Source of the DNA: Salinivirgaceae bacterium
GTDB taxonomy: Bacteria; Bacteroidota; Bacteroidia; Bacteroidales; SZUA-534
Direction of reading: 5' to 3'
Assembly: GCA_024405635.1 (NCBI GenBank)
Contig: JAKSOL010000003.1
Span: 124,001 to 188,000 of the forward strand
Length of the DNA: 64,000 nt
Shown: piece after piece, positions 8,426-17,581 of the stretch
How positions within the stretch are numbered: the first letter of the stretch is position 1
Layout: every line of letters starts with the position of its first letter
Notes under the pieces: model-generated
Databases searched by the model: none
Seen by the model: the letters and a program-made list of their open reading frames with translations, nothing else
Told to the model about the DNA's origin: nothing
Translations under genes and position numbers: made by a program

Positions 8426-10492
8426 CTATTTCTTTCCTTTCTTGGTTTCTTTCTTTTCGGTTGAAGCTTTTTTGCTTGTTGTTTTTGCTTCAGCTTTTGG
8501 TGCTACAACTTTTTTTGTTTTGGTTGTTTTTGCTACAATTTCATTTGCCTCTTGTATTGCAGCTGTGCTGTTAAGTTGGAATACTAATTTAAGCAAGCAA
8601 GCTGTATTCATTGCAAACGAAATGGCACCTTTTCCTTTGTATGGTGGGTCTCCATGATACAACTCTGAAACTGAGCAAATGCCCGCCATGGTCATTTCTT
8701 TTTCAAAATTGTCAACAAACTCGGCAATTTTTGCATTCAACATTCTTGGTTGAATTTTTGCCAAAGTGTCGATGTAGAACGACAATAACCAAGGCCAAAC
8801 TGAACCATTGTAGGCTGCATTTTCGCGGCGGTCTTGGTTGCCTTTGTATAGTGAAATGTATTGCGAGTCTGATGGCGAAAGTGAACGCATTCCGTAAGGG
8901 GTAAGTAATTGACTTTCGGCCAATCGAAATGCTTTCTTAATTTGGTCTTTTTCAAGTGGGCAATAGTCTAGCGCGCAAGCAATTACTTGGTTTGGTCTCA
9001 TTTGCCAATTTGCTCCATATTCGTTTACGTGGTCGGCAAGATAGCCTTTCTCTTCGCTCCAGAATATTTTGCTATAGTTTTCAAGCACTTTAACTGCTAT
9101 AGGTTCCCATGCTTTAATAAATGCGTGGTCTTTGTTTTCGTGACTCTTGGCTAGTGCGTATTCAATAGCATTGTACCATAGTGCATTGGTTTCAACAACA
9201 TAACCATTACGCGAAGTAACTGGGCGGCCACCAATCACAGCATTCATCCATGTGTTTGCTACGGTGTTGTGGTTGTTGTATATAAGTCCGTTGTCGTCAA
9301 CTTTAAAGTGATAGTTTTGAGTCAGGTAGCTATTAAGAATCTTTTTAACCTCTTTGCCGTATTGTTTCCAGATGTTTTCGGCTGGGAACATTTTTTCAAG
9401 TTGTTGGATGCACCAAATAAACCACAAAGCAATGTCTGATTGGAATTCGTAACTATCGGTGTTTGTGAATTCGCCCATTAGGCAACCATCGCTGTGCGAA
9501 AGTATTGTGGATAAAACGCTTTTGTAAATGGTAGGATTTTGCGATCCGTTGAGCAAACCTGGCAACGCAATTAATGCATCGCGAGTGCGTGCAGGTAACC
9601 ATGGGTATCCTGCTAATATGTGAGTTTGCTTACCATCGGTCATAAAGAACTGTGATGCACTATTTATCAAGAAGTTGGTAAAACTGTTGCGAGGTACGCG
9701 GTTCTTTATCTCGTTGCTAAATTTGGTTTTAAGCGTTTGTGGATTAGCCTCGTTCAAACCAGCTGATATAATAATGCTTTCTCCTTTTTTGATTGATGTC
9801 TCAAAGTATCCAGGAACAAACAAGTCTTCCTTGAAATCGTAACCGCGACTTTGTTCTTTCATGTACTCAATGTTGTAGTACCAATCAGGTGCAGGAACAA
9901 ATTCACATTTTTTTGAACTTTGAATGTATAGGTCTGGGTATGGACTATACAAACGAGCTGAAATGCCGTTTTCTACTTCGCGAACCTTTGTGTTAGCATC
10001 CATATTGGCTTTGCTCAGCGCGTGTATGTTGCGGAATGCCAAAAATGGTTTGAAACGAATTTTAGTTTCGCTATGAGCATCAAGCAATGTGTATTTGATG
10101 AGAATACGTGGCTCGTTGTAAACCAAAATCTTTTCTTTCGAAATCAATACGCCACCCACGCGATAAACCAAAGTTGGAATAGGGTTGCTTTTGAAATCGG
10201 TTATGTACTTGTGCCCTTTTGGCTCGTAGTTGTCTCCTTCGTATTTGTGCAATCCAAGGTTGAATTCACAATCGTGTTGAATGATTGTTTCGTCAAGACT
10301 TGATAATAGTACGTGGCGGCCTCCGTCAAGTGCGGGGAGTGGGGTTACCAACAATCCGTGATACTTGCGGGTGTTGCAGCCAATAACTGTAGTGCACGAG
10401 TAGGAGCCTGCTCGGTTGGTTCGCAAAACCTCTTTCTTTAGAGATTTTTCAAGGTTGACCAGTTCTTTCTTGTTGAATTCCAAAGAGTTCAT
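8426..10492 (-). CDS. Glycogen debranching enzyme (amylo-alpha-1,6-glucosidase)
   Basis: A 688-residue protein, first gene of the glycogen operon. It has the archaeal/bacterial GDE N-terminal domain (TNRAGSYSCTTVIGCNTRKYHGLL, seen around residues 24-48, with LVTPL) and a C-terminal alpha/alpha-barrel with AGYPWLPARTRDALIALPGLL, NTDSYEFQSDIALWF and NAAYNGSVWPWLL. These enzymes remove alpha-1,6 branches. The catalytic part ends near residue 648. It is followed by about 40 residues rich in Lys, Ala and Thr, absent from typical members, which could be a flexible basic tail. No signal peptide. Upstream lies a 280-base gap that must hold the operon promoter. Confidence 0.9.
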   Translation of the reverse strand: MNSLEFNKKELVNLEKSLKKEVLRTNRAGSYSCTTVIGCNTRKYHGLLVTPLPALDGGRHVLLSSLDETIIQHDCEFNLGLHKYEGDNYEPKGHKYITDFKSNPIPTLVYRVGGVLISKEKILVYNEPRILIKYTLLDAHSETKIRFKPFLAFRNIHALSKANMDANTKVREVENGISARLYSPYPDLYIQSSKKCEFVPAPDWYYNIEYMKEQSRGYDFKEDLFVPGYFETSIKKGESIIISAGLNEANPQTLKTKFSNEIKNRVPRNSFTNFLINSASQFFMTDGKQTHILAGYPWLPARTRDALIALPGLLNGSQNPTIYKSVLSTILSHSDGCLMGEFTNTDSYEFQSDIALWFIWCIQQLEKMFPAENIWKQYGKEVKKILNSYLTQNYHFKVDDNGLIYNNHNTVANTWMNAVIGGRPVTSRNGYVVETNALWYNAIEYALAKSHENKDHAFIKAWEPIAVKVLENYSKIFWSEEKGYLADHVNEYGANWQMRPNQVIACALDYCPLEKDQIKKAFRLAESQLLTPYGMRSLSPSDSQYISLYKGNQDRRENAAYNGSVWPWLLSFYIDTLAKIQPRMLNAKIAEFVDNFEKEMTMAGICSVSELYHGDPPYKGKGAISFAMNTACLLKLVFQLNSTAAIQEANEIVAKTTKTKKVVAPKAEAKTTSKKASTEKKETKKGKK

Positions 10493-10718
10493 TTTATATA
10501 GTCTTATGAACAGTTACTTTTTTTACAAATGCAAAGAAACAAAAAAAACAGTCAAGGATTTTTTCGTCTCGTCAATATTCTTGTTAAGTTTTTGCTCAAT
10601 TGTAAATATACGATTGCCAAATCTTTGCAAGTGCTTACGGAAACGTTTGTGTATTTTTTTTGTGTACAAAATATGTGCTTTTGGCAAAATAATCGTTTGG
10701 TTATGTTTTAAAATGAAA

Positions 10719-10749
10719 GTAGCCCAAAAGATTTTATCTATTGGGCTAC
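10719..10749 (-). terminator. Hairpin terminator after the 10774-11814 lipoprotein gene
   Basis: A 9-bp inverted repeat (GTAGCCCAA with TTGGGCTAC) with a 13-base AT-rich loop, 24 bases beyond the stop. On the minus strand it is followed by a T-rich stretch. The rest of the 10493-10773 gap is AT-rich and shows nothing else recognisable; it should contain the glycogen operon promoter. Confidence 0.6.
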
Positions 10750-10773
10750 CTGCTTCTTTATGTCGTGTTAATG

Positions 10774-11814
10774 CTAGTTCTCTTTGTTAATCAATTTGTT
10801 GTAAACATTGATTTTTGCTTGGTTGCGTAGTTTTTCTTGCAATTGTTTTGTTGGTAATTTTTTCTTTGCTGATAATTTTTTCGTAGGAGTTAGATTGTTT
10901 GTTGCTCGTGCGTAATCAAATTCATAGTCTAGCTCGTATGCAACTGTATTGTCGTCGTTTAATTCAATGTCCCAATCGTAGCTATTTGATTCGTTCAATG
11001 GTCCACTTTCATCAATGCCTGTAGTTTTGTATGAGTATTTCATTGGGAGTTTACTTGTTCCCTTTCCAATTAATCCAACCATTTGTAATTCAGTTAGATA
11101 ATATATGTTACATATCTCGTTTAGTGCAAATGTGTTTTGATAAAGAGGATTTTGACCATTGTATGTTAGTGTTGCGGTTCTTTTTGTTTTGTATTTGCCG
11201 TTGGTTGCTTCTGATGTTGACGAAACTGCACAACCGTTTTCCCAGTTGATATTTGTATTGATGGTTATGGTTTCGTTTTGTGTTACTCCCATATATGAAC
11301 CGCTAATTTTGTATTTTTCTACAATAGCTACAAGGTTTTTGTTGCTGTTGTATGAAAGACTATAATTGTCTGATATAGTTGCAGTTATCTTTTCTCCATG
11401 GTATTCTTCAACTATTTTTTCTTCTATTGTTATTTTGCTTAAAAATCCATTGCTGTTAAACTCTGGCAATACTTTAATTGTAGATATGTCTGTGTCTTCT
11501 TCGTCGTATATGTCTTCAACAACGCTGATTTTTGTTTTGTTGCCCGAATAATTGAATTTGCCAATAAAGATAGTTTCGCTCATTGTTGAAGCCCAAAATT
11601 CGTCAAGTGAGCCATCGTTGTTGTAATAGTAATTAGCGTAATTGTAGTCGTCTTCGTAGTTGTATATGTTTAATAGCAAATTGTTACCCAAATTAACATT
11701 ATTGCTAATCTGGTTTCTAATTTCAGATGCATCAATTGTGTTTGAATCTTCTTTGTTGCATGCTGCAAATAGCATTGCAAAAGCAACTAATAACAAAGTT
11801 TTTTTTGTTCCCAT
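10774..11814 (-). CDS. Predicted lipoprotein of unknown function
   Basis: A 346-residue protein. It begins with a lipoprotein signal: Lys-rich start, hydrophobic core LLLVAFAMLFA and lipobox AAC (Cys19), followed by acidic residues, so it should be anchored in the envelope. The body is rich in Asn, Tyr, Thr and Asp and has beta-strand-like repeats of polar residues (SDNYSLSYNSNKNLVAI, RTATLTYNGQNPLY). The C-terminal 40 residues are Lys-rich. Tyr/Asn-rich DUF-type lipoproteins of this style are common in Bacteroidales, but I do not recognise a specific family. It follows the two envelope genes at 11846 and 13283 in the same direction and probably shares their transcript. Confidence 0.75.
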   Translation of the reverse strand: MGTKKTLLLVAFAMLFAACNKEDSNTIDASEIRNQISNNVNLGNNLLLNIYNYEDDYNYANYYYNNDGSLDEFWASTMSETIFIGKFNYSGNKTKISVVEDIYDEEDTDISTIKVLPEFNSNGFLSKITIEEKIVEEYHGEKITATISDNYSLSYNSNKNLVAIVEKYKISGSYMGVTQNETITINTNINWENGCAVSSTSEATNGKYKTKRTATLTYNGQNPLYQNTFALNEICNIYYLTELQMVGLIGKGTSKLPMKYSYKTTGIDESGPLNESNSYDWDIELNDDNTVAYELDYEFDYARATNNLTPTKKLSAKKKLPTKQLQEKLRNQAKINVYNKLINKEN

Positions 11815-11845
11815 TTTATTGCTTGTACTAGAGGTTTAACGTGTT

Positions 11846-13279
11846 TTATTTTTTGTCTTTTGGACCGCTTGATCCAACCATTATATTCATGCCAAATGCC
11901 ATGCTAAAGTTGTTGAAGCTATAAGGCGCGTTTATTTTCGATATTGATTTGGTTTCAGATTCAGGCAAAATGTATGAGCGATAGGTTAGCGGAATGTTAT
12001 CTATTACTGTATATAGTTGCAAAACTTTTAGGTTTATTGACATTCCCATACTTGCGGTAAGTGCACCTTTTATGCTATAGTTGAATCCTGTTGTGGCCGA
12101 AAACCAATCGTGACGTGGATTAAAGTTTGCTGAAACACTGAATTGTTGGTCGATGCTTGGTTTGGAGAATTTTGTTGCAGATAAAATACCAACGCTAAAA
12201 CATCTGCATGGTTTATATTCAGAACCAATAAGCAACGATGGTGTGAGGGCGGTTGCGTATGTTTTGTGCCCGGGTTTGGGTTTTATTTGTGTTTGAATTG
12301 AGTCGGCAATGTTTTCAAATGAATTAACCACGTTGTCGCGAATATCGTTGAGTGAACTTGTTTCGCAGTGGATACCTGTGTAGGTGTATTTGCCTTTCAT
12401 TGTTATGTTGTTGGTTTGTCGCGCCCACACTACAAAACCAATATTGTTTAGTGCTGCCGATATGCTTAGTTTTTCGTTTATATCGTATTGGGTACCAAAA
12501 TCGAATCCCCAACCAGGATTTCGCAAGCTAGGAATGAATGATTTTACACTACTATTAATGGTAATGCTATCAATTAATGCCATTTCGCCGTTTTCGTCGG
12601 TAATGTCAATAGGTAGGGCAACGTCAACTTTTCCATCAAGTTTAAGTTCCCATTTGTCTTTGCTAGTGTATAAGTCGAGTTGGTTAAACTTGGTTCTAAT
12701 ATCGGTTATACCCAAAATTTGTTTTGCGCGCACGCCTGCGGTCAAGTTGTCGGTTAGTTTTGCCGATAATGCAGCCGAAAGGTCTGTGTAAATCAAAGTG
12801 TTGAATCGAAGATCTTTGAAGCTAAGGTTTGATCCGTCGGGTAGGCCGCGGTCTATTAACTTAAATGCGTCGGAGGGAATGTTTGAGCGTAGGTCGATGT
12901 GTGCGTCATACGAAATGGTGATGTATGCTTTGCCTAGTCGAAAACCTCCGCTTAACAAACTTGTGCTAAAGTCGTTGTTTAGACTAAAACCATGTTTGTA
13001 TTTGCTGTATAGTTGATTGTATTCGAATTCTTTTTGTAAAAAAGTGTAGGTTAATCCATTTTTTTCTTGGAACAGGTTTTTTACATTGAAATTGGTGTGT
13101 AGGTTTTCGTAAAAATTAAGAACAGGAATTCCAACAAATATATTTGTGCGAGGTTGTAGTGCTGGATTGAGTTTTGTGCTTTGTGGCACATTCTCCATAA
13201 AATATAGCGATGTTGATGTTTGAGCTATTGCCCCAAAAAACAACGATGCGAACAATATTGAAAGAACTATTTTTTTCAT
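11846..13279 (-). CDS. DUF5723-like outer membrane beta-barrel protein
   Basis: A 477-residue protein with a cleavable signal peptide (MKKIVLSILFASLFFGAIAQ). The mature part begins with LYFMENVPQSTKLNPALQP, the opening typical of Bacteroidota DUF5723 proteins, and alternates polar and aromatic residues as expected for a porin-like or FadL/PorV-like barrel (FDFGTQYDINEKLSISAALN, GSEYKPCRCFSVG). The job is unknown; location in the outer membrane is inferred. It lies three bases downstream of the 13283 lipoprotein gene, so the two are very likely co-transcribed and may function together. Confidence 0.75.
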   Translation of the reverse strand: MKKIVLSILFASLFFGAIAQTSTSLYFMENVPQSTKLNPALQPRTNIFVGIPVLNFYENLHTNFNVKNLFQEKNGLTYTFLQKEFEYNQLYSKYKHGFSLNNDFSTSLLSGGFRLGKAYITISYDAHIDLRSNIPSDAFKLIDRGLPDGSNLSFKDLRFNTLIYTDLSAALSAKLTDNLTAGVRAKQILGITDIRTKFNQLDLYTSKDKWELKLDGKVDVALPIDITDENGEMALIDSITINSSVKSFIPSLRNPGWGFDFGTQYDINEKLSISAALNNIGFVVWARQTNNITMKGKYTYTGIHCETSSLNDIRDNVVNSFENIADSIQTQIKPKPGHKTYATALTPSLLIGSEYKPCRCFSVGILSATKFSKPSIDQQFSVSANFNPRHDWFSATTGFNYSIKGALTASMGMSINLKVLQLYTVIDNIPLTYRSYILPESETKSISKINAPYSFNNFSMAFGMNIMVGSSGPKDKK

Positions 13280-13282
13280 TGT

Positions 13283-14899
13283 TTATTGGTTTATTAGGTT
13301 AGAGTTACTTTTTGCTTCAACGGCCATACTTATATTTAAATAGTAGTCTTTGTACAAAGGAATGAAGTTGTTGCCAGCGGTTTCGCTTGTTGTGGCTCTC
13401 GATTTTAACACAATATGTGTAACATTTGAGTTTAGACACTTTGTGGCTCGAGGGTTGTCAAGTGCAATGTTGAATGTGTTGTGGGCTGGTTGGTTGGCTA
13501 TCATATTGTTGTTTAGTTTGCAGCCTTTCCAAAGCGGGGCGGATGTGTTCATTAGCGAGTCAACAATTTTACCATCTTCAGACATAAGGTAAGCTTGTGA
13601 GTACACATCAAGTGGAATTAGGTTTTCGGTGTTGAATACAAATATTAGCGAGTCAATGGCTTCTATTGTACTATTGCTTAATTGCGACGATAGGTTAAAG
13701 TTGATGGTATCGAAACGCAGTAAATGGTTTATTCTTAAATATATGGGAACGTTTACTTCGCTCACTACACTCATTTTGTTGGTTTTGGTTATAAAGTTTT
13801 CGTCTTTTTCGCCGTCGGGATTGGTTTCAATGTTAATTGTGTGAGAAAAATGGTTTGGAAAAAGGTTAATAACTTGCTGTATGGTTGAGTTTGTTGAGTC
13901 GAATGTAAATTTGTTGTGCTTTGGCTCAAGGTTGTTCAAACTTAAGTTTGTTGAGTAAGGTATTTGTTCAATTTTAAGCGAATTGTCAATGTTGAATACC
14001 AACGGGGTGGAATCGTCTTTACAATGAAAATGCATGTCGGTTACGCTTACCTTGTATGGTATGCCGGTGTGGTTTAGTACATCAATATTTACACAAGCCC
14101 CAGCAAATTCAATTTCGTTAGGAATGTCGTAGTCTTTAAAAAATACTATTGAGCGATTGTTTTTTTGCGATAGTACAATGTTTTTACCCAAGTAGCCGTA
14201 TGCAACTTGTGGAATTAGTTTTTCGGCAACAAGGTTAAAGTTAAATTGTTGTGTTTCGTTAGAAAGGGCGGTACCTTTTATTGTAACGTTAATAGAGATG
14301 CTACTGCCGCTGCTTGTAATATCGGGGTAAATTGTGTAGCCAGTTAAGTTGGCTTGTGACGAGTAACCATCGGTTAAAGGCCATGATAGGGTGAAAGGCT
14401 CGCCATTGCGGCGAATGTTTTTTATTTCTAGTATTCCGTTTCCACTTATTTGTAGAGAAGAAATGTTTAAGACGATGGGCATGCTGTCAATAACTATTGA
14501 ATCGATGCGCTGATTGTTGTCGGTTGTAATTGCTTGGGTAATAGTAAACGACAAGTCGGCATCTTTGCCTTTTACAAGCGACACGCTATTGTTTTGTTTG
14601 CAACTAATGTTGTTTAAGTCCAAAACTTGTTCCCAACCAATTTCGCTAGTGTCGCGGTAATACACATGTAGCAAACCATTGTTGTTTGCACGTAAAACGC
14701 TACTGCTGTCTTTTGCAAAATGATTGAACAAAGCATTTACGTCGAGTTGAGTTGTGAATATTGGCGCGGCAATTTCAAGCGGGCGCGAGTATTCGTTGTA
14801 ACCAGGAGCTAGAATGGCATCGTCTTTATGGCAACTATGCATAAGCAAACAAGTTGCTGGCAATGCAATCATCAGTTTTAGTATGTTATGTTTATTCAT
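13283..14899 (-). CDS. Predicted lipoprotein of unknown function, partner of the DUF5723-like protein
   Basis: A 538-residue protein with a lipoprotein signal at the N-terminus (LMIALPATCLLMHSCHKDD, probable lipidated Cys23). The sequence is polar, rich in Asn, Ser and Ile, with beta-rich character and no catalytic motif I recognise. Its tight spacing to the following DUF5723-like gene suggests a lipoprotein/barrel pair. The start is the only reasonable Met before the signal peptide. Envelope location is well supported by the signal; function is unknown. Confidence 0.72.
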   Translation of the reverse strand: MNKHNILKLMIALPATCLLMHSCHKDDAILAPGYNEYSRPLEIAAPIFTTQLDVNALFNHFAKDSSSVLRANNNGLLHVYYRDTSEIGWEQVLDLNNISCKQNNSVSLVKGKDADLSFTITQAITTDNNQRIDSIVIDSMPIVLNISSLQISGNGILEIKNIRRNGEPFTLSWPLTDGYSSQANLTGYTIYPDITSSGSSISINVTIKGTALSNETQQFNFNLVAEKLIPQVAYGYLGKNIVLSQKNNRSIVFFKDYDIPNEIEFAGACVNIDVLNHTGIPYKVSVTDMHFHCKDDSTPLVFNIDNSLKIEQIPYSTNLSLNNLEPKHNKFTFDSTNSTIQQVINLFPNHFSHTINIETNPDGEKDENFITKTNKMSVVSEVNVPIYLRINHLLRFDTINFNLSSQLSNSTIEAIDSLIFVFNTENLIPLDVYSQAYLMSEDGKIVDSLMNTSAPLWKGCKLNNNMIANQPAHNTFNIALDNPRATKCLNSNVTHIVLKSRATTSETAGNNFIPLYKDYYLNISMAVEAKSNSNLINQ

Positions 14900-15185
14900 T
14901 TGACAATTTGTTATTTATGGTAAATAGTAATTGTTGTTCTTTCTTAAAATACAATTTACAAAAATAACTAAAGTATAGATATTGTAAATGATGTTTTGAT
15001 AGACGATAAAATATGAAGAGAGGTTGCTTGGGGTTACTAATAATAATGGTAGCCGCAATTAAATATTCCGAAACCTGAAAGCAATTTTAAAACAACTCAG
15101 AAAAAATAGTGTCGATTATTTGTTTGATATTCATGTGGTTGGCGATGTTGAATGAAAAAATGTTGAATTTTTTTAACTATAACAC

Positions 15186-15215
15186 TTGCAGATAACCAAA
15201 AAAGCACTACTTTTG
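15186..15215 (+). promoter_or_regulatory. Bacteroidota-type promoter of tRNA-Asp
   Basis: TTG at 15186-15188, a 19-base spacer, then TACTTTTG at 15208-15215, a full match to the -33/-7 consensus of this phylum. Transcription would start near 15222, about 30 bases before the tRNA. The remainder of the 14900-15250 gap is AT-rich and shows nothing else I can support. Confidence 0.72.
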
Positions 15216-15250
15216 CATCGCTTTTGAGACATAAAGCAAGTTCTAAAAAT

Positions 15251-15324
15251 GGTGCGGTAGTTCAGTTGGTTAGAATATCGGCCTGTCACGCCGGGGGTCG
15301 CGAGTTCGAGTCTCGTCCGCACCG
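15251..15324 (+). tRNA. tRNA-Asp (anticodon GTC)
   Basis: A full cloverleaf of 74 bases. The acceptor stem is GGTGCGG with CCGCACC, followed by discriminator G. The D arm is GTTC/GAAT, the anticodon stem TCGGC/GCCGG, the anticodon GTC at 15285-15287, and the T arm contains TTCGAGT. CCA is not encoded. A promoter lies upstream and an intrinsic terminator directly downstream, so it is a single-gene unit. Confidence 0.97.
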
Positions 15325-15325
15325 C

Positions 15326-15357
15326 AAAGCACTCAAGCAATTGGGTGCTTTTTTTTT
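15326..15357 (+). terminator. Intrinsic terminator of tRNA-Asp
   Basis: A 9-bp stem (AAAGCACTC with GGGTGCTTT, one T-G pair) with an 8-base loop followed by a run of T, starting two bases after the tRNA. Confidence 0.85.
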
Positions 15358-15506
15358 GCTCACACTTTTCGTGGTGCGTGCTATTTTTTTTGCCGTTTGC
15401 TTTTTTGTAAATTGTTGTTTTGCTGAAGATTACAATGTGTTTACAATTAACGATAATTACTTTTTATAAAGTTATTCACTACACATATTTGCTACTGTCA
15501 TTTATC

Positions 15507-15514
15507 TAAATTTG
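15507..15514 (+). promoter_or_regulatory. Candidate -7 element of guaA
   Basis: TAAATTTG matches TAnnTTTG and lies 28 bases before the GTG start. A TTTG occurs 15 bases upstream, closer than the usual 19-21, so the -33 element is uncertain. Confidence 0.4.
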
Positions 15515-15541
15515 CCAATTATTATTTAAAAACGAATTGTT

Positions 15542-17338
15542 GTGCAAGAGAAAATAATTGTATTGGATTTTGGTGGACAATATGCTCACCTTATTGCAAA
15601 CAGAGTGCGCCGTTTGGGCGTTTTTACTGAAATTTGTTCTCCAACAGCACCAGTTAGCGAACTGGTAGGAGCAAAGGGCATTATATATAGTGGTGGTCCT
15701 TCAAGTGTTTATGCTGAAGATGCACCAGAGTATAATCCTGAAATTTTGGACATTCCTGTGCCAAAATTGGGAATTTGTTATGGTCACCAACTTATGGCAT
15801 CGCAGCTTGGTGGTTCGGTTCGACCAGGAAAAGTAAAGGAGTATGGCATTGCCGATCTTTTGCTAACAGAACCACAACATCCGCTTTTGAAAGATATTCC
15901 TGCATCGTCGCCAATGTGGATGAGTCATGGCGATGCTGTTGAAAAATTGCCAGAGGGTTACAAAATTATTGCATCGACTAAAGATTGCCCAATTGCCGCT
16001 GTTGCACTTGATAGTCGAAAAATATATGGAATTCAGTTCCATCCCGAAGTAACTCACAGCAAATATGGCATGAAGATTCTTGATAACTTTATTGACATCT
16101 GTGGCTGCCAACGTACTTGGAACATGAAGAGCTACATGCCGCTTATTTCCGAAAAAATTAAAAACGAAGTTGGCAATCGCAAAGTGTTCTTGCTTGTTTC
16201 GGGAGGTGTTGATAGTACAGTTGCTTTTGTGCTCCTAAACAAAGTGCTTGGAACCGACCGTGTTCTTGGCCTTCATATCGACAACGGTATGATGCGTATG
16301 GACGAGAGCCAAAAGATTATTGAGTTTCTTAACGCTTCGGGTATGAACAATCTTCGCGTTGTTGATGCAACCGATTCATTCCTTGGTCGTCTTGAGGGAA
16401 TTACCGCTCCAGAAGAAAAGCGCAAGCGCATTGGTGCAACATTCCTTGTTGTTAAAGATGAGGAAATGGCTAAACTGAACCTCGATCCAAAAGAGTGGAT
16501 GATTGCTCAAGGAACTATTTATCCTGATACTATTGAAAGTGGCGGCACAAAGAATGCCGACCTAATTAAAACCCACCACAACCGTGTGCAAGAGGTGATG
16601 GACTTAATGGCACAAGGACTTCTTCTTGAGCCACTTGCCGACCTTTACAAAGACGAGGTTCGTATGCTTGGCGAGGAACTTGGCATTCCTCACAATCTTG
16701 TATGGCGCCACCCATTTCCAGGCCCAGGCCTTGGCGTGCGCATGCTTTGCACCGATGGCAAAGGCGAATTTGCAACCAATGCCGAAGTGGCAGGTTTGGC
16801 CGAGTATTTGAAAGAAAACAACATTGAAGGCAAAGTGTTGCCAATTAAGAGTGTTGGCGTGCAAGGCGACGGCCGCACATACGCGCAACCATTTTTGCTA
16901 ACAACCAAAAACCTAACATGGAAGCAATGTGAGAAATTTAGCACCGAATTGGTAAACCGTTTTAAGGTGATAAACCGTGTTATTTGGCAAGTTGGCTCGG
17001 TAAGCGACGATGATCCAAAACTTGTTGAGCAATATGCAACCAAAGACAAGTTCGACACCTTGCGCAAGTTTGACAACATTTGCACCGAGTTTTTGCAAGA
17101 GAACAACTTGTACGAGTCAATTTGGCAAATGCCAGTTGTGTTGGTTCCGCTTACAGTACAAGACAAACCTTGCATTGTGATGCGTCCAGTAAACAGCTCG
17201 GAGGCTATGACAGCCAACTTTGCCGAGATTGACCAAAAACTTCTTGAAGGACTTTGGGGCCGCTTTGTAGCCGAAGGCGCAGGTTCGCTTTGGTACGATG
17301 TTACCCACAAGCCTCCAGGCACTATTGAGTGGGAATAG
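15542..17338 (+). CDS. guaA: GMP synthase (glutamine-hydrolysing), long form
   Basis: A 598-residue enzyme that converts XMP to GMP using ATP and glutamine. The N-terminal class I amidotransferase carries catalytic Cys79 (GICYGHQL) and His167/Glu169 (QFHPEVTH). The ATP pyrophosphatase P-loop is LVSGGVDST (about 218-226). The C-terminal dimerisation domain ends with SKPPG-like HKPPGTIEWE. It is longer than the usual bacterial enzyme (about 510-525 residues); the extra length lies in the C-terminal third (about 420-560), resembling the expanded dimerisation domain of eukaryotic GMP synthase. Translation starts at GTG, with the conserved IIVLDFGGQY immediately after, so no other start fits. Monocistronic, with a hairpin after the stop. 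Confidence 0.96.
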   Translation: MQEKIIVLDFGGQYAHLIANRVRRLGVFTEICSPTAPVSELVGAKGIIYSGGPSSVYAEDAPEYNPEILDIPVPKLGICYGHQLMASQLGGSVRPGKVKEYGIADLLLTEPQHPLLKDIPASSPMWMSHGDAVEKLPEGYKIIASTKDCPIAAVALDSRKIYGIQFHPEVTHSKYGMKILDNFIDICGCQRTWNMKSYMPLISEKIKNEVGNRKVFLLVSGGVDSTVAFVLLNKVLGTDRVLGLHIDNGMMRMDESQKIIEFLNASGMNNLRVVDATDSFLGRLEGITAPEEKRKRIGATFLVVKDEEMAKLNLDPKEWMIAQGTIYPDTIESGGTKNADLIKTHHNRVQEVMDLMAQGLLLEPLADLYKDEVRMLGEELGIPHNLVWRHPFPGPGLGVRMLCTDGKGEFATNAEVAGLAEYLKENNIEGKVLPIKSVGVQGDGRTYAQPFLLTTKNLTWKQCEKFSTELVNRFKVINRVIWQVGSVSDDDPKLVEQYATKDKFDTLRKFDNICTEFLQENNLYESIWQMPVVLVPLTVQDKPCIVMRPVNSSEAMTANFAEIDQKLLEGLWGRFVAEGAGSLWYDVTHKPPGTIEWE

Positions 17339-17349
17339 AAGATTTGTGA

Positions 17350-17377
17350 TATAGAGGCGCCGAAAGGGGCCTCTATT
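17350..17377 (+). terminator. Terminator-like hairpin after guaA
   Basis: ATAGAGGCGCC pairs with GGGGCCTCTAT around a GAAA tetraloop (17351-17361 with 17366-17376, one mismatch). The following T-run is interrupted, so termination may be partial. Confidence 0.65.
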
Positions 17378-17581
17378 CGTATTTTGGGGGAATTGCAGAA
17401 CGAAAAACATAACCAACTATGGTAAGCAAATACAAAATAAATCTCCCCACAGAAAACGAATTACAAGATTATTTGTCGAAAATTGAAATATAAACAAATG
17501 AAAATTAAAGAATTAAAGTAATAAATAGAAATAATTTTAGACTAACATATTATTAATCATAGCGTTTGCTATTTGTTCCAT

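Noticed and set aside
15224..15469. 81-codon open frame spanning tRNA-Asp
   Set aside because: It is read straight through the tRNA and its terminator; no coding signal.
16690..17322. 210-codon open frame opposite guaA
   Set aside because: Shadow of a strongly conserved gene; Ser/Thr/Pro-rich composition without family features.
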